This document shows, piece by piece, positions 42,588 to 50,876 of a stretch of DNA of 64,000 nt. How positions within the stretch are numbered: position 1 is the stretch's first letter; each line of letters opens with the position of its first letter. The stretch is from Pseudofrankia inefficax. GTDB lineage: Bacteria; Actinomycetota; Actinomycetes; Frankiales; Frankiaceae. The translations under genes were made by a program, and so were the position numbers. The notes below the pieces were generated by a model. It was given only the letters and a program-made list of their open reading frames with translations, searched no databases and had not been told where the DNA came from. The DNA is taken from assembly GCF_000166135.1 (NCBI RefSeq), contig NC_014666.1, positions 4,464,001 to 4,528,000 on the forward strand. The letters are read 5' to 3'.

Positions 42588-42662
42588 TGGTCGCCGTTTC
42601 GGCCCTGGCGTGGTTGTGATCTGGCTGGCTTCACGACCATCCGAGGGCCGAAACGGCGATCT
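42588..42662. repeat. 75-bp palindromic element, copy 3
   Basis: Intact copy with ends TGGTCGCCGTTTCGGCCCT and AGGGCCGAAACGGCGATCT; the inner arms TGGTTGTG and CACGACCA extend the stem. It lies between the convergent ABC exporter (ends 42548) and MFS gene (ends 42722). Confidence 0.9.
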
Positions 42663-42721
42663 CGGCACGAAGGTGCCGCCGGTCGGGCCGGGGCCGGCGT
42701 GGCGCGACGGCGGGCCGCCGG

Positions 42722-43879
42722 TCAGCGGTCCGGTCCAGGCCGGCCGATGGGAGGCCGTCCCGCGGCCACGGCCAGCAGCAGGCAGGGGAGCGCGGCCGCG
42801 GCGAACAGCCAGCGGGGGGACAGCCACGCCGAACCGGCCGCGTAGAGGCCGAACGTCAGGATCGCGACGGCCTCCATGGCGGCGCCGGAGATCGAGCTGA
42901 CCGTGGCCCGGACCGAGTCGTCGACCCTGTCCTGCAGCCGGGCGTCCGCCTGCGCGAGCGCCCAGTAGAAGATCCCGAACGCGGCGGCGACGCCGACGAT
43001 CCCCACCGGCAGCCCGGTGCCCGCTCCCACCGCGAGCAGGACCGCCGCCGCCGCGAGCGCCGGGCCGAGCCATCGGACACCCCGACCGGCGAGCAGCCCG
43101 CCGACGGTCGACCCGGCGGTCACCGCGAGCACCAGCAGCGGCACCAGGCCCTGCCCGGCGCCGGTACCGCGGGCCAGCAGCGGCAGGTACTCGTCCAGGG
43201 CAGCGACACCGGTCAGCGTGGCCGTCAGCAGCAGCACCCGCCGGACCACCGCGGACCGCCGCACGACCCCGAGGCCAGTACGCAACGTCGCGAGCTGACC
43301 CCGCTCGCCGTCACCCGCGCCCTGGTCGTCAGAGCCCTGGCCGTCCGGCGCCGGCTCGGCTGGCCCGCAGGTCCCGCGCCGGGGGGTTCCGGGCAGCGCC
43401 CGGCCGGCCGCCGCGCAGGCCAGCAGCGCCAGCACGCTGCACACGCCGACCAGCCGGTTGCCGCCGGCGGCGATCAGGGGGGCGGCCAGCGCGGTCGCGA
43501 ACAGCTCGGCGGCACCACCGAACGCCTGGGCGCGCCCGGACAGCCGGGCATAGGCACCAGCCGCGCCGATCCGGTCAAGCTCGGCGTAGACAAGCGCCTG
43601 CAACGTGCCGGACCGCAGCGCGGTGCCCGCCCCGAGCAGCACGAACCCGGCGGCGAACGACCAGAACTCCGGAACGATGATCCACAGCGCGTAGCCGGCC
43701 GCCTCCAGCAGCGGGGCGAGGATGACCAGCAGCCGCCTGGACACCACGTCCGCCCACACCCCGGACGGGATCTCCACCAGGAACGACGCGGCCGACCACA
43801 GCGCGAACAGCGCCGAGATGCCCGCCGGCGACACCCCCGCGTCCGCGAACACCAACGCGTACACCGGGTAGAACGGCAC
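42722..43879 (-). CDS. MFS transporter
   Basis: 385 residues in the usable frame, about 11-12 helices. Motif A-like FLVEIPSGVWADVVSRRLLVIL. It resembles the MFS group with GALRS-type helix 4 (GTALRSGTLQALVYAEL). The first helix seems cut: upstream of GTG 43879 the frame continues with plausible residues (RLYTYAFLADC) to a stop near 43984 but offers no ATG, GTG or TTG. Either a CTG start is used or the 5' end is damaged. Substrate unknown. Confidence 0.75.
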   Translation of the reverse strand: MPFYPVYALVFADAGVSPAGISALFALWSAASFLVEIPSGVWADVVSRRLLVILAPLLEAAGYALWIIVPEFWSFAAGFVLLGAGTALRSGTLQALVYAELDRIGAAGAYARLSGRAQAFGGAAELFATALAAPLIAAGGNRLVGVCSVLALLACAAAGRALPGTPRRGTCGPAEPAPDGQGSDDQGAGDGERGQLATLRTGLGVVRRSAVVRRVLLLTATLTGVAALDEYLPLLARGTGAGQGLVPLLVLAVTAGSTVGGLLAGRGVRWLGPALAAAAVLLAVGAGTGLPVGIVGVAAAFGIFYWALAQADARLQDRVDDSVRATVSSISGAAMEAVAILTFGLYAAGSAWLSPRWLFAAAALPCLLLAVAAGRPPIGRPGPDR

Positions 43880-44245
43880 ACAGTCGGCGAGAAACGCATA
43901 TGTATACAGCCGTCCGGCCAGGGCCCGCTCCGGGGCCGGCCGCGGCTTGCCGCCACCGCTCGATCTGCCGGTGGTGGATCAATGTCGCCAGGTCACACCG
44001 GCAGGCTACGGCCTTCCGCCCGCCTCCGCACCGGATTTCGCCCGCCCGCACGGGTCTGGGGGAGCCGGGTCGCCGGCCGGTGGCGTGAATCCGGCGACAT
44101 CTGGCATTTCCGCCAGGGTCGGGGCGGCCCGCGGGTGCATAGCGTCCAGGACGCGGCCTTCGTGCTGGTCGAAGGCCCACCGACGTCCCCGGTTCTGGGC
44201 CGGGACTCGGCCCTGTCCGTCCACGGAAGCCGGAGCGACCCACTC

Positions 44246-44776
44246 GTGACCAAGATCCTGCTCAGCCTGCACGTGCTCGCCGCGATTCTCACGGTCGGCC
44301 CGGTCGCCGTCGCGGCGAGCATGTTCCCGCGGTATCTGCGGCTCGCCGCCGATCCGGCGGCCAGCCCGGGGGAGAGCGCCCCGCTGACGGTCGCCCGGAC
44401 ACTGCACCGGATCTGCCGGGTGTACGCGCTGGTCGGGCTCGCGGTGCCGTTCTTCGGGCTGGCGCTCGCCGGCCCGCTGCACGTCTTCGGCCAGGCCTGG
44501 GTCATCGTCTCGATCGTGCTCACCGCCGCCGCGGCCGCGCTGCTGGCGGCCGTCGTGCTACCCGGCCAGAGCGCCGCCCTCGCCACGCTGAGCCACCCCG
44601 TCGCCTCGCCGGCCGGGAGCGTTCCGGCCGTGCCGGACTCCGCCACCACGTCCGAGCCTGGCGTGGGCGCGCGGCTCGCTGGCCGGCTGGCGATGACGAC
44701 TGGCATGTTCAACCTGCTCTGGGCCGCCGTCGTCATCATCATGATCGTCCGACCCGGGTCGACCACCGGCGTCTGA
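44246..44776 (+). CDS. Four-helix membrane protein (DUF2269-like)
   Basis: 176 residues from GTG 44246 (GGAG 10 bases upstream). Helices: ILLSLHVLAAILTVGPVAVAAS, VYALVGLAVPFFGLALA, AWVIVSIVLTAAAAALLAAVV and FNLLWAAVVIIMIV. An LHVLAAI start and an early conserved Pro/Arg (FPRYLR) fit small membrane proteins annotated DUF2269-like. Function unknown. It converges with the GlxA-type gene, with an element between. Confidence 0.7.
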   Translation: MTKILLSLHVLAAILTVGPVAVAASMFPRYLRLAADPAASPGESAPLTVARTLHRICRVYALVGLAVPFFGLALAGPLHVFGQAWVIVSIVLTAAAAALLAAVVLPGQSAALATLSHPVASPAGSVPAVPDSATTSEPGVGARLAGRLAMTTGMFNLLWAAVVIIMIVRPGSTTGV

Positions 44777-44824
44777 GCCCGGCGGCCGTCCTAGGCCGCC
44801 TCTCGCGGACCAGCGGCCAGTCCT

Positions 44825-44899
44825 TGATCACCGTTTTGGCCCTGTCGTGGTCGTGACCTGGCCGTTTCTGTAACCACCCGAGGGCCGAAACCACGATCA
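44825..44899. repeat. 75-bp palindromic element, copy 4
   Basis: Intact length. The left arm TGATCACCGTTTTGGCCCT and right arm AGGGCCGAAACCACGATCA have each changed at different positions, so pairing near the tips is weaker. Convergent junction of the genes ending at 44776 and 44984. Confidence 0.9.
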
Positions 44900-44983
44900 C
44901 CAGCACCAACGGGCCGACGCGGGCCCGGGCACCCCGTTCACCGGCATGATCCGGCGCCATGGACCGACCTGAAGATCTAACGC

Positions 44984-45985
44984 CTACGCCGCGCGGGCGG
45001 CCTCGGGGGAGCGGAACGCGCGGCGGTAGGCCTGCGGGCTGGTCCCGACCAGCCGGCGGAACCGGTCACGGAACGCGGCGGGAGAGCGGAAACCGACCCG
45101 GGCCGCGACCCACTCGACCGGATGGTCCGTCGACTCCAGCAGCTGCTGGGCGCGCCGCAGCCGGGCCACCGCCAGCCACTGCGCCGGAGTGGTGCCGGTC
45201 TGCTCCCGGAACCGGCGCGACAGGGTCCGCGTCGACAGAGCGGCCTCCCGGGCCATCTCGACGAGGGTCAGCTCCTCGTCGAGATGGCCGGTGAGCCAGC
45301 GCAGCAGCGGCTCCAGCGACACCCCGTCCGGCGCCGGCGGCTGGTGCGTGATGAACTGCGCCTGCCCACCGGCCCGCTCCAGCGGCATCACCGACAGCCG
45401 GGCAGCGTCGGCCGCGACCGCCGACCCGAAGTCCGCCCGGACCAGGTGCAGGCACAGGTCCAGCCCGGCCGCCGCGCCCGCCGAGGTCAACACCCGCCCG
45501 CCGTTGTCGACGAACAGCACGTCCGGGTCGACGTCGACCGTCGGGTAGCGGGCGGCGAGCTGCGCCGCCCCCAACCAGTGCGTCGTGGCCCGCTGGCCGT
45601 CGAGCAGGCCCGCCGCGGCCAGGATGAACGCCCCCGAGCAGATCGACGCGACCCGCGCCCCACCCCGGCCGTCCGCCCCGGCCGCCGCCGCCCGCAACGC
45701 GTCCAGGACAGCCGGATCCACCGGGGCGCCGACGTCGCCGGTACCGGGGACGACCACCGTGTCCGCCGCGGCGAGCACGTCCAGCCCGTGGCGGGCGCGC
45801 AGCGTGAAGGTCCCCGCGTCGACGTCGGCCCCCGGCCGGGCCGCGCAGACGACAACCCGGTAGGCCGCGCTCCCGTCGGCGAGCCGCGCCCGGCCGAACA
45901 CCTCCACCGGCACCGCCAGGTCGAACGGAACCACCCCGTCGACCGCCAGCACCGCCACGAGCCGCGAGGCCGCTCCGGTTGTCAT
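44984..45985 (-). CDS. GlxA-family regulator (DJ-1/PfpI domain plus AraC HTH)
   Basis: 333 residues. Residues 8-190: class I amidotransferase-like DJ-1/PfpI domain, with the nucleophile-elbow Cys in ASICSGAFILAAAGLLDG. Residues about 225-325: two AraC HTHs (TLVEMAREAALSTRTLSRRF and PVEWVAARVGFRSPAAFRDRF). This is the GlxA/FtrA layout of activators that sense small metabolites. It is divergent from a sigma-factor operon; a target cannot be named. Confidence 0.92.
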   Translation of the reverse strand: MTTGAASRLVAVLAVDGVVPFDLAVPVEVFGRARLADGSAAYRVVVCAARPGADVDAGTFTLRARHGLDVLAAADTVVVPGTGDVGAPVDPAVLDALRAAAAGADGRGGARVASICSGAFILAAAGLLDGQRATTHWLGAAQLAARYPTVDVDPDVLFVDNGGRVLTSAGAAAGLDLCLHLVRADFGSAVAADAARLSVMPLERAGGQAQFITHQPPAPDGVSLEPLLRWLTGHLDEELTLVEMAREAALSTRTLSRRFREQTGTTPAQWLAVARLRRAQQLLESTDHPVEWVAARVGFRSPAAFRDRFRRLVGTSPQAYRRAFRSPEAARAA

Positions 45986-46144
45986 GGCCGAAATCTAGGC
46001 CACCGCCGGATTCCCGCCACCAGGGACCCAGGCAGACTCCCACCCGAGCCACCACCTCCAGCGCGCCCGCCGGTGGTTCGCGCAAACCGTCCAACCCGGG
46101 CAACCCCGGACCGACGGGGCAGCGTCTGTAGGGCGGGAGGTCAC

Positions 46145-46720
46145 ATGGGACCAGCGGACGGCGACGACGGGTTCGTCGCCTACTTCCAACCGCGCACCGC
46201 GGGACTGCTGCGGTTCGCCTACCTGCTCACCGGCGACGCGGGGGAGGCCGAGGACCTGACCCAGACGACGCTGACCCACGTCTACGTCGTCTGGCGCCGG
46301 GTGTCCGGCCACGCCCGGCCCGACGCCTACGCCCGCCGGGTCATGGTCAACGCGAACGTGAGCCAGTTCCGCCGCCGCCGCGTCCACCACGTCCTCGTCG
46401 AGCGGCCACCCGAGACCGCGCAGGCCTCGGCGCAGCTCGCCGCCGTCGAGGATCGCGCCGAGCTGGCCAAGGCCCTCGCGGCGCTGCCACCCCGCCAGCG
46501 GGCGGTCGTGATCCTGCGCTACTGCGAGGACATGCCGGAAGACGAGGTCGCGGCGCTGCTGCGCTGTTCGACGGGCACGGTGAAAAGCCAGGCGTCGAAG
46601 GGCCTCGCGAAACTGCGCGCGGACCCGGCCGTCGCTGCCCTTGGCCCACCGACGCTCGCGACGACACCACCGGGCCGGGTCACCCTCAGCAGCGCCGCCC
46701 GCGGGAAGGAGACCCCGTGA
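46145..46720 (+). CDS. SigE-family RNA polymerase sigma factor
   Basis: 191 residues. Region 2 (FVAYFQPRTAGLLRFAYLLTGD, AEDLTQTTLTHVYVVWRRV) and region 4 (LPPRQRAVVILRYCEDMPEDEVAALL, CSTGTVKSQASKGLAKLR). ATG 46145 follows GGGAGG. Its stop overlaps the next start (GTGA). Same architecture as the 17325 sigma gene: a small SigE-like factor coupled to a single-pass membrane protein. Confidence 0.92.
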   Translation: MGPADGDDGFVAYFQPRTAGLLRFAYLLTGDAGEAEDLTQTTLTHVYVVWRRVSGHARPDAYARRVMVNANVSQFRRRRVHHVLVERPPETAQASAQLAAVEDRAELAKALAALPPRQRAVVILRYCEDMPEDEVAALLRCSTGTVKSQASKGLAKLRADPAVAALGPPTLATTPPGRVTLSSAARGKETP

Positions 46721-47565
46721 ACCCCACCCGTCACCCCTCGGACCACCGCGACGACGACGCCGACCGCGCCACCGCCGACTGGCTGCGCACCGCCGCGGGC
46801 CAGGTCCACGCCACCGCGCCCGACAGGCTGCTGACCCGGGCGCTGGCCGCCGCCCCGGCGGCCCGGCGCCGCCGGCGCCTCGCCGTCGCGATCCCGGTGA
46901 CCGTCACCGCGTTCACTGTCGCCGCGGTCGTCGCCGCGACGGTCCTGCTGACCGGCGGTGGTTCCGCGGTCAGCCACGTCTCCCAGCCCCTCGCGGGCCG
47001 GCCCGCCGGCACCCTCCCGCCGACCCTCACTCCCGGCATACCGGCGATCGTCGCGAGCGTGGGAACGAGCCCGCCGACGGTCGCGCCGACCCAGCAGGGC
47101 CCGCACACCACCGTCCCGCCCCCGGCGACAGCACCCCCTTCGCTGACCACGGTGCCCAACGTGGTCAGCAGAAACGGCACCGACGCGACGGCCACGCTGC
47201 GGGCCCTCGGCTTCACGGTGAGCCAGACGTCGGTGTGCGGCTCCACGGACAGCCCGGCCGGCCAGGTCCTCGCCCAGCAGCCCGCCGCGGGAACCCGGGC
47301 GGCCGCGACCGCGACCATCACCCTGCGGGTGGCCGCCGCATGCGCCGACGTGCCCAACCTCGTCGGAACCACCCCGGCCACGGCGAAGACCACCCTGGAG
47401 GCCGCCGGCTTCCAGGTCTGGCTGGACGGCCCGTGGACCTGCTCCACCGGCTACGGCAGCGTCACGGCCCAGAGCCCCACCGCCGGCACCCGCGCCGCCC
47501 GGGGGAGCACGGTCAGCATCACCTACGCCTGCGTGCCCCCAGCGTCCGTCGCCGCCAGCCCCTGA
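46717..47565 (+). CDS. Single-pass membrane protein with two PASTA domains
   Basis: 282 residues from GTG 46717. Cytoplasmic part about 1-60 (ATADWLRTAAGQVHATAPDRLL), a basic anchor RRRRR and one helix (LAVAIPVTVTAFTVAAVVAATVLL). Outside are a Pro/Thr linker and two PASTA repeats (VPNVVSRNGTDATATLRALGF; VPNLVGTTPATAKTTLEAAGF), each with Cys pairs that could form disulfides. PASTA domains bind peptidoglycan fragments or beta-lactams. It probably tethers and controls the coupled sigma factor, giving a wall-sensing module (inference). Confidence 0.85.
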   Translation: MNPTRHPSDHRDDDADRATADWLRTAAGQVHATAPDRLLTRALAAAPAARRRRRLAVAIPVTVTAFTVAAVVAATVLLTGGGSAVSHVSQPLAGRPAGTLPPTLTPGIPAIVASVGTSPPTVAPTQQGPHTTVPPPATAPPSLTTVPNVVSRNGTDATATLRALGFTVSQTSVCGSTDSPAGQVLAQQPAAGTRAAATATITLRVAAACADVPNLVGTTPATAKTTLEAAGFQVWLDGPWTCSTGYGSVTAQSPTAGTRAARGSTVSITYACVPPASVAASP

Positions 47566-47579
47566 CCGGTCACCACCTC

Positions 47580-47630
47580 GCTCGCCCTGTCCTGTCATCC
47601 CGCCTCTCCGGCTGACAGGACAGGGCGAGC
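47580..47630 (+). terminator. Terminator hairpin after the PASTA gene
   Basis: GCTCGCCCTGTCCTGTCA (47580-47597) pairs perfectly with its complement at 47613-47630 across a 15-nt loop, 14 bp after the stop. Confidence 0.88.
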
Positions 47631-47796
47631 CCCGCCCAGCTGGCGGGACGGCCACACAGCCAGCGGGCCGGTCTTGTTACGGTGCGGGAGGCCGCTACTG
47701 GCGCGGGTGGGTCACCACCGGGGAACGGCCGCGTGACCGTCGACGCCGACCGCCTGGGCCCGCGACGCGAAGGAACCCTTTCGCGTGAGGTGGGCG

Positions 47797-48930
47797 ATGA
47801 ACCTGCGGTACGGCATGAACCCCCATCAGCGGCCGGCGACGGTCGAACCCCTCGACGGCACCGCACCCGTCCGGGTCCTGCACGGCGAGCCCTCCTACAT
47901 CAACATGCTGGACGCGCTCGGTGGCTGGCAGCTCGTCCGCGAGGCGGCCGGGGCCCTCGGCCGGCCCGCCGCCGCCTCGTTCAAGCACGTCTCACCGGCC
48001 GGAGCCGCGCTGGCCGGAGCCCTCGACGCGGCCATGACCGAGTCCTACAGGCTGGGCCCAGGGCCGGCCGGGGCGCTGACCAGCGCCTATGTGCGGGCCC
48101 GCGACACCGACCCGAAGAGCTCCTACGGTGACTTCGCCGCGGTCTCCGCGCCGGTCGACGCCGAGCTGGCCGACCTGTTGCGGCGGCTGGTCTGCGACGG
48201 GATCGTCGCGCCCGGCTACGAACCGGGCACCGTGGCGACGCTGTCCGCGAAGAAGAACGGCGCGTTCGTCGTCCTCGAAGCCGACCCGGCCTACCAGCCA
48301 CCCACCCAGGAGGTCCGCGACGTGTGCGGGCTGCGTTTCGTCCAGCCACGGGACGACGCCGTCCTGGACCGGACGACGCTCGCCGACGTCCAGGTGGGGA
48401 CGGTGCCCGACGGCGCGCGCGACGACCTGCTCCTCGGCCTGATCGTGGTCCGCCACACCCAGTCGAACTCGGTCGCCTACGTCCGCGACGGGATGACCCT
48501 CGGAGTCGGCGCGGGCCAGCAGTCCCGCGTCGACGGTGTCCGCCTCGCCGGCGCGAAGACCGACACCTGGTGGCTGCGCCGCCACCCCCGCGTCCAGGCG
48601 CTGACCACCGGCGGCGACCGGAAGATCCAGGACCGGATCAACGACCAGATCAGCTACCTCGACGCGGACCCCGCCATGCGTGAGGACGGCACCGGCCCGG
48701 TACCGCTGACCGGCGCCGATCGCGCACGCTGGCTGCGCCAGCTCGACCAGGTCGCGCTCGCCTCCGACGGTGCCCTGCCGTTCCCGGACAACATCGACCA
48801 CGCCCACCGCCACGGCGTCCGCTACATCGCCGAACCCGGCGGGTCCACCCGCTCGGCCGACGTCGCCGCCGCCTGCCAGGACCGGGGGATCGCGCTCATC
48901 CACACAGGCCTGCGCCTGTTCCGCCACTGA
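47797..48930 (+). CDS. Stand-alone AICAR transformylase (PurH-N-less)
   Basis: 377 residues. It contains only the formyltransferase half of bifunctional PurH: RYGMNPHQ, catalytic Lys-His in ASFKHVSPAGAA, the SSYGDF loop, LSAKKNGAFVVLEAD, HTQSNSVAY and GAGQQSRVDGVRLAGAKTDTWWL. The IMP cyclohydrolase half is absent. It transfers formyl from 10-formyl-THF to AICAR in purine synthesis. Stand-alone forms exist but are minor; a normal PurH is probably encoded elsewhere. ATG 47797 follows AGGTGG. Confidence 0.92.
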   Translation: MNLRYGMNPHQRPATVEPLDGTAPVRVLHGEPSYINMLDALGGWQLVREAAGALGRPAAASFKHVSPAGAALAGALDAAMTESYRLGPGPAGALTSAYVRARDTDPKSSYGDFAAVSAPVDAELADLLRRLVCDGIVAPGYEPGTVATLSAKKNGAFVVLEADPAYQPPTQEVRDVCGLRFVQPRDDAVLDRTTLADVQVGTVPDGARDDLLLGLIVVRHTQSNSVAYVRDGMTLGVGAGQQSRVDGVRLAGAKTDTWWLRRHPRVQALTTGGDRKIQDRINDQISYLDADPAMREDGTGPVPLTGADRARWLRQLDQVALASDGALPFPDNIDHAHRHGVRYIAEPGGSTRSADVAAACQDRGIALIHTGLRLFRH

Positions 48931-48988
48931 CCTTTTCCGCCACTGACCTTGCCAACGCCGCGCGCCGCGTTCCGCCGCTCCCGGCACG

Positions 48989-49024
48989 CCGTGATCGGGG
49001 TAGCTCTGGCTACCCCGATCACGG
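48989..49024. terminator. Perfect 36-bp hairpin after the AICAR transformylase
   Basis: CCGTGATCGGGGTAGC (48989-49004), loop TCTG, then GCTACCCCGATCACGG (49009-49024): 16 perfect pairs. It is a likely terminator. The core CGGGGTAGCTC is shared with the direct repeats at 29085-29116. Confidence 0.85.
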
Positions 49025-49134
49025 ACGTGATCGGCCCAGGCCGGTTGCCAGCCGGGACCAGGCTTCATGATCATCGGGCGTGTGGGGGAGCGGAAGGCTC
49101 AGCGCCGCGGCCGTCAGCGGCTCGGCGGCCCCCT

Positions 49135-49209
49135 TGATCCCCGTTTTCGCCCTGGGGTGGCCGCGAAACATGCTCGGCGACGACCACCAGAGGGCCGAAA
49201 CGGCGATCA
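49135..49209. repeat. 75-bp palindromic element, copy 5
   Basis: Intact copy: TGATCCCCGTTTTCGCCCT left, AGGGCCGAAACGGCGATCA right, with inner GGTGGCCGCG and CGACGACCACC. Convergent junction of the AICAR transformylase (ends 48930) and coiled-coil gene (ends 49240), in addition to the 36-bp hairpin. Confidence 0.9.
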
Positions 49210-49239
49210 TGGGGACGCCGAAGGCGAGCGGGGCCGGCG

Positions 49240-50598
49240 TCAGCCGGCGGTCTGGGCGAGCTGGGCGGCGAGCGCGTCGGCGTGGCGTTCGGCGCGTTCG
49301 GCGCGGGACCGGGCGTCGGCGCGGGCCTCGGCCAGCACCGCCATCCGCTCCTCGGCCGCCGCCCGGTCGGCCTCCCGCGCCGTCGCCGCCTCGGCCCGGA
49401 TCCGGCCGACCTCGGTGTCCGCCGCGGCCCGCACCCTGGCCAGCTCCTCCCGGCCCCGGCCGAGCTCGTCGGCGGTCTCCCGGCGCAGCCGGTCGGCCTC
49501 GGCCGCCGCCTCGGCCCGGACCCGGTCGAGGGTGGCCGCGGCACCAGCCCGGTCCGCCGACGCCGCCTCCCGCAACGCGGTCAGCTCGGCGCGCAGCTCC
49601 GCCTGCGCCTCGGCCGCCGACGCGGCGTCACGGCGGGCGCCACCGAGCTCGGCGTTCGCCGCGGCGAGCTGACCGCGCAACGTCGCCATCTCCCGTTCCG
49701 CGGTCGCCCGGATCGTCGCCAGCCGGGCCGCCGCGTCCGCGCGCGCCGACTCGGCCCGCTCGTCGGCCTCGGCCCGCGCGGTCGCGACCTCGGCCCGGGC
49801 CTGGGCCCTGGCCGTTTCGACCTCCGCCGCCGCCTGGGCGCGGATCTGGGCGATCTCCTCGGCGGCCCGGCGTTCGGCCTCTCCCGCGGCCTCCCGGGCG
49901 GCGAGCGCCGCGGCGTCGGCCACAGCGAGGCGTCGTTCCAGCTCGTCGAGCGCGGCGGTCGCCTCCGCGGTGACCGCCTCCGCGTCCGCCCGCGCCACGG
50001 TCTGCTCCCGGGCCGCCGCCTCGGCGCGGACCGCGCGGGCGGTCGCCTCACCCACCCGGCGGGCCGCGTCCGCCTCGGCCGCCTCCACCTGCGTCTCCGC
50101 CGCGGCGACGTCACCCAGCCGGCCCAGCGTCGCGGTGAACGCCTCCAGCGTCCGGCCGAGATCGGCGGCCAGCGTCCCGACGTGGGCGGCGAGCTCGTCG
50201 GCGCGCAGCCGGGCCACCGCCACCGGCCGGGTCTCGGACCGCCCGGGCGCACGGCTGGCCGGCACGCCCCCTCCGGCGGTCCGGCGCGGGCCGTCACCTG
50301 CCTCCGGCCCGCCGTCGGCCGCGGTCAGCGCGGCGATCTCGCGGCGGCGGCGGTAGGCCGACAGCCGGGTGTGCGCCGGGTCGTCGCAGTACGCGGGCGG
50401 CCGGCCGGGCCCGTCCGCCGGCGCGCACGGCCGCCCACACCCCGGATAGCCACACACCGCCCCGGGCACCCCGTCCGACGCGTCCCGGAGCGCGACGAGA
50501 CGGCCGGCGTCGTCAGTGACGCCGGCCGCCTGACCGAACTCTCCCCCGACCTCCGCCCCCAAATCCCCACTGTTGTCCCGTGTCGCCGCCGCTTCCAC
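49240..50598 (-). CDS. Long coiled-coil protein with N-terminal Cys-rich motif (KfrA-like?)
   Basis: 452 residues from GTG 50598 (GGAGGGGG upstream). The N-terminus has a zinc-finger-like segment (CGYPGCGRPC ... YCDDPAHTRLSAYRRRRE). From about residue 115 to the end it is one uninterrupted Ala/Glu/Arg-rich coiled coil (for example VETARAQARAEVATARAEAD). The shape recalls plasmid KfrA-type proteins, where an N-terminal DNA-binding part precedes a long coil, but no standard HTH is visible. Repeats upstream could be its binding sites. Identity uncertain. Confidence 0.7.
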   Translation of the reverse strand: MEAAATRDNSGDLGAEVGGEFGQAAGVTDDAGRLVALRDASDGVPGAVCGYPGCGRPCAPADGPGRPPAYCDDPAHTRLSAYRRRREIAALTAADGGPEAGDGPRRTAGGGVPASRAPGRSETRPVAVARLRADELAAHVGTLAADLGRTLEAFTATLGRLGDVAAAETQVEAAEADAARRVGEATARAVRAEAAAREQTVARADAEAVTAEATAALDELERRLAVADAAALAAREAAGEAERRAAEEIAQIRAQAAAEVETARAQARAEVATARAEADERAESARADAAARLATIRATAEREMATLRGQLAAANAELGGARRDAASAAEAQAELRAELTALREAASADRAGAAATLDRVRAEAAAEADRLRRETADELGRGREELARVRAAADTEVGRIRAEAATAREADRAAAEERMAVLAEARADARSRAERAERHADALAAQLAQTAG

Positions 50599-50618
50599 CT
50601 TCGCGCCCCCTCCACCAG

Positions 50619-50693
50619 TTTCGTAACGTCCAGACCGTAGCAGAGACGAAACGCTACGACGGAACGAAACGCTATTGATCGGGAGACGAAAAG
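50619..50693. promoter_or_regulatory. Iteron-like ACGAAACGC cluster
   Basis: ACGAAACGCTA occurs at 50646-50656 and 50664-50674 (18-bp period), ACGAAAAG at 50686-50693, and an inverted TTTCGTAACG at 50619-50628. The block is clearly less GC-rich than its surroundings and lies directly upstream of the coiled-coil gene. Nothing else is seen in 50599-50876. Confidence 0.65.
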
Positions 50694-50876
50694 TCTGACG
50701 CGCGATAAGCTTCGATTCTCGGGCGTCAGAATCTGGACCGGGGGAGCAGCTTTCAGCCGCGCTGCGGACCGCACGGCGGCCAGGGCCCGACCAGTCGAGG
50801 TCGCGGCGATCGTCGCGGTCGTCGGTCATGTGTCGGCGCTGCTGGGACTATGGCTGCGCCTACGATCACGGGCACG

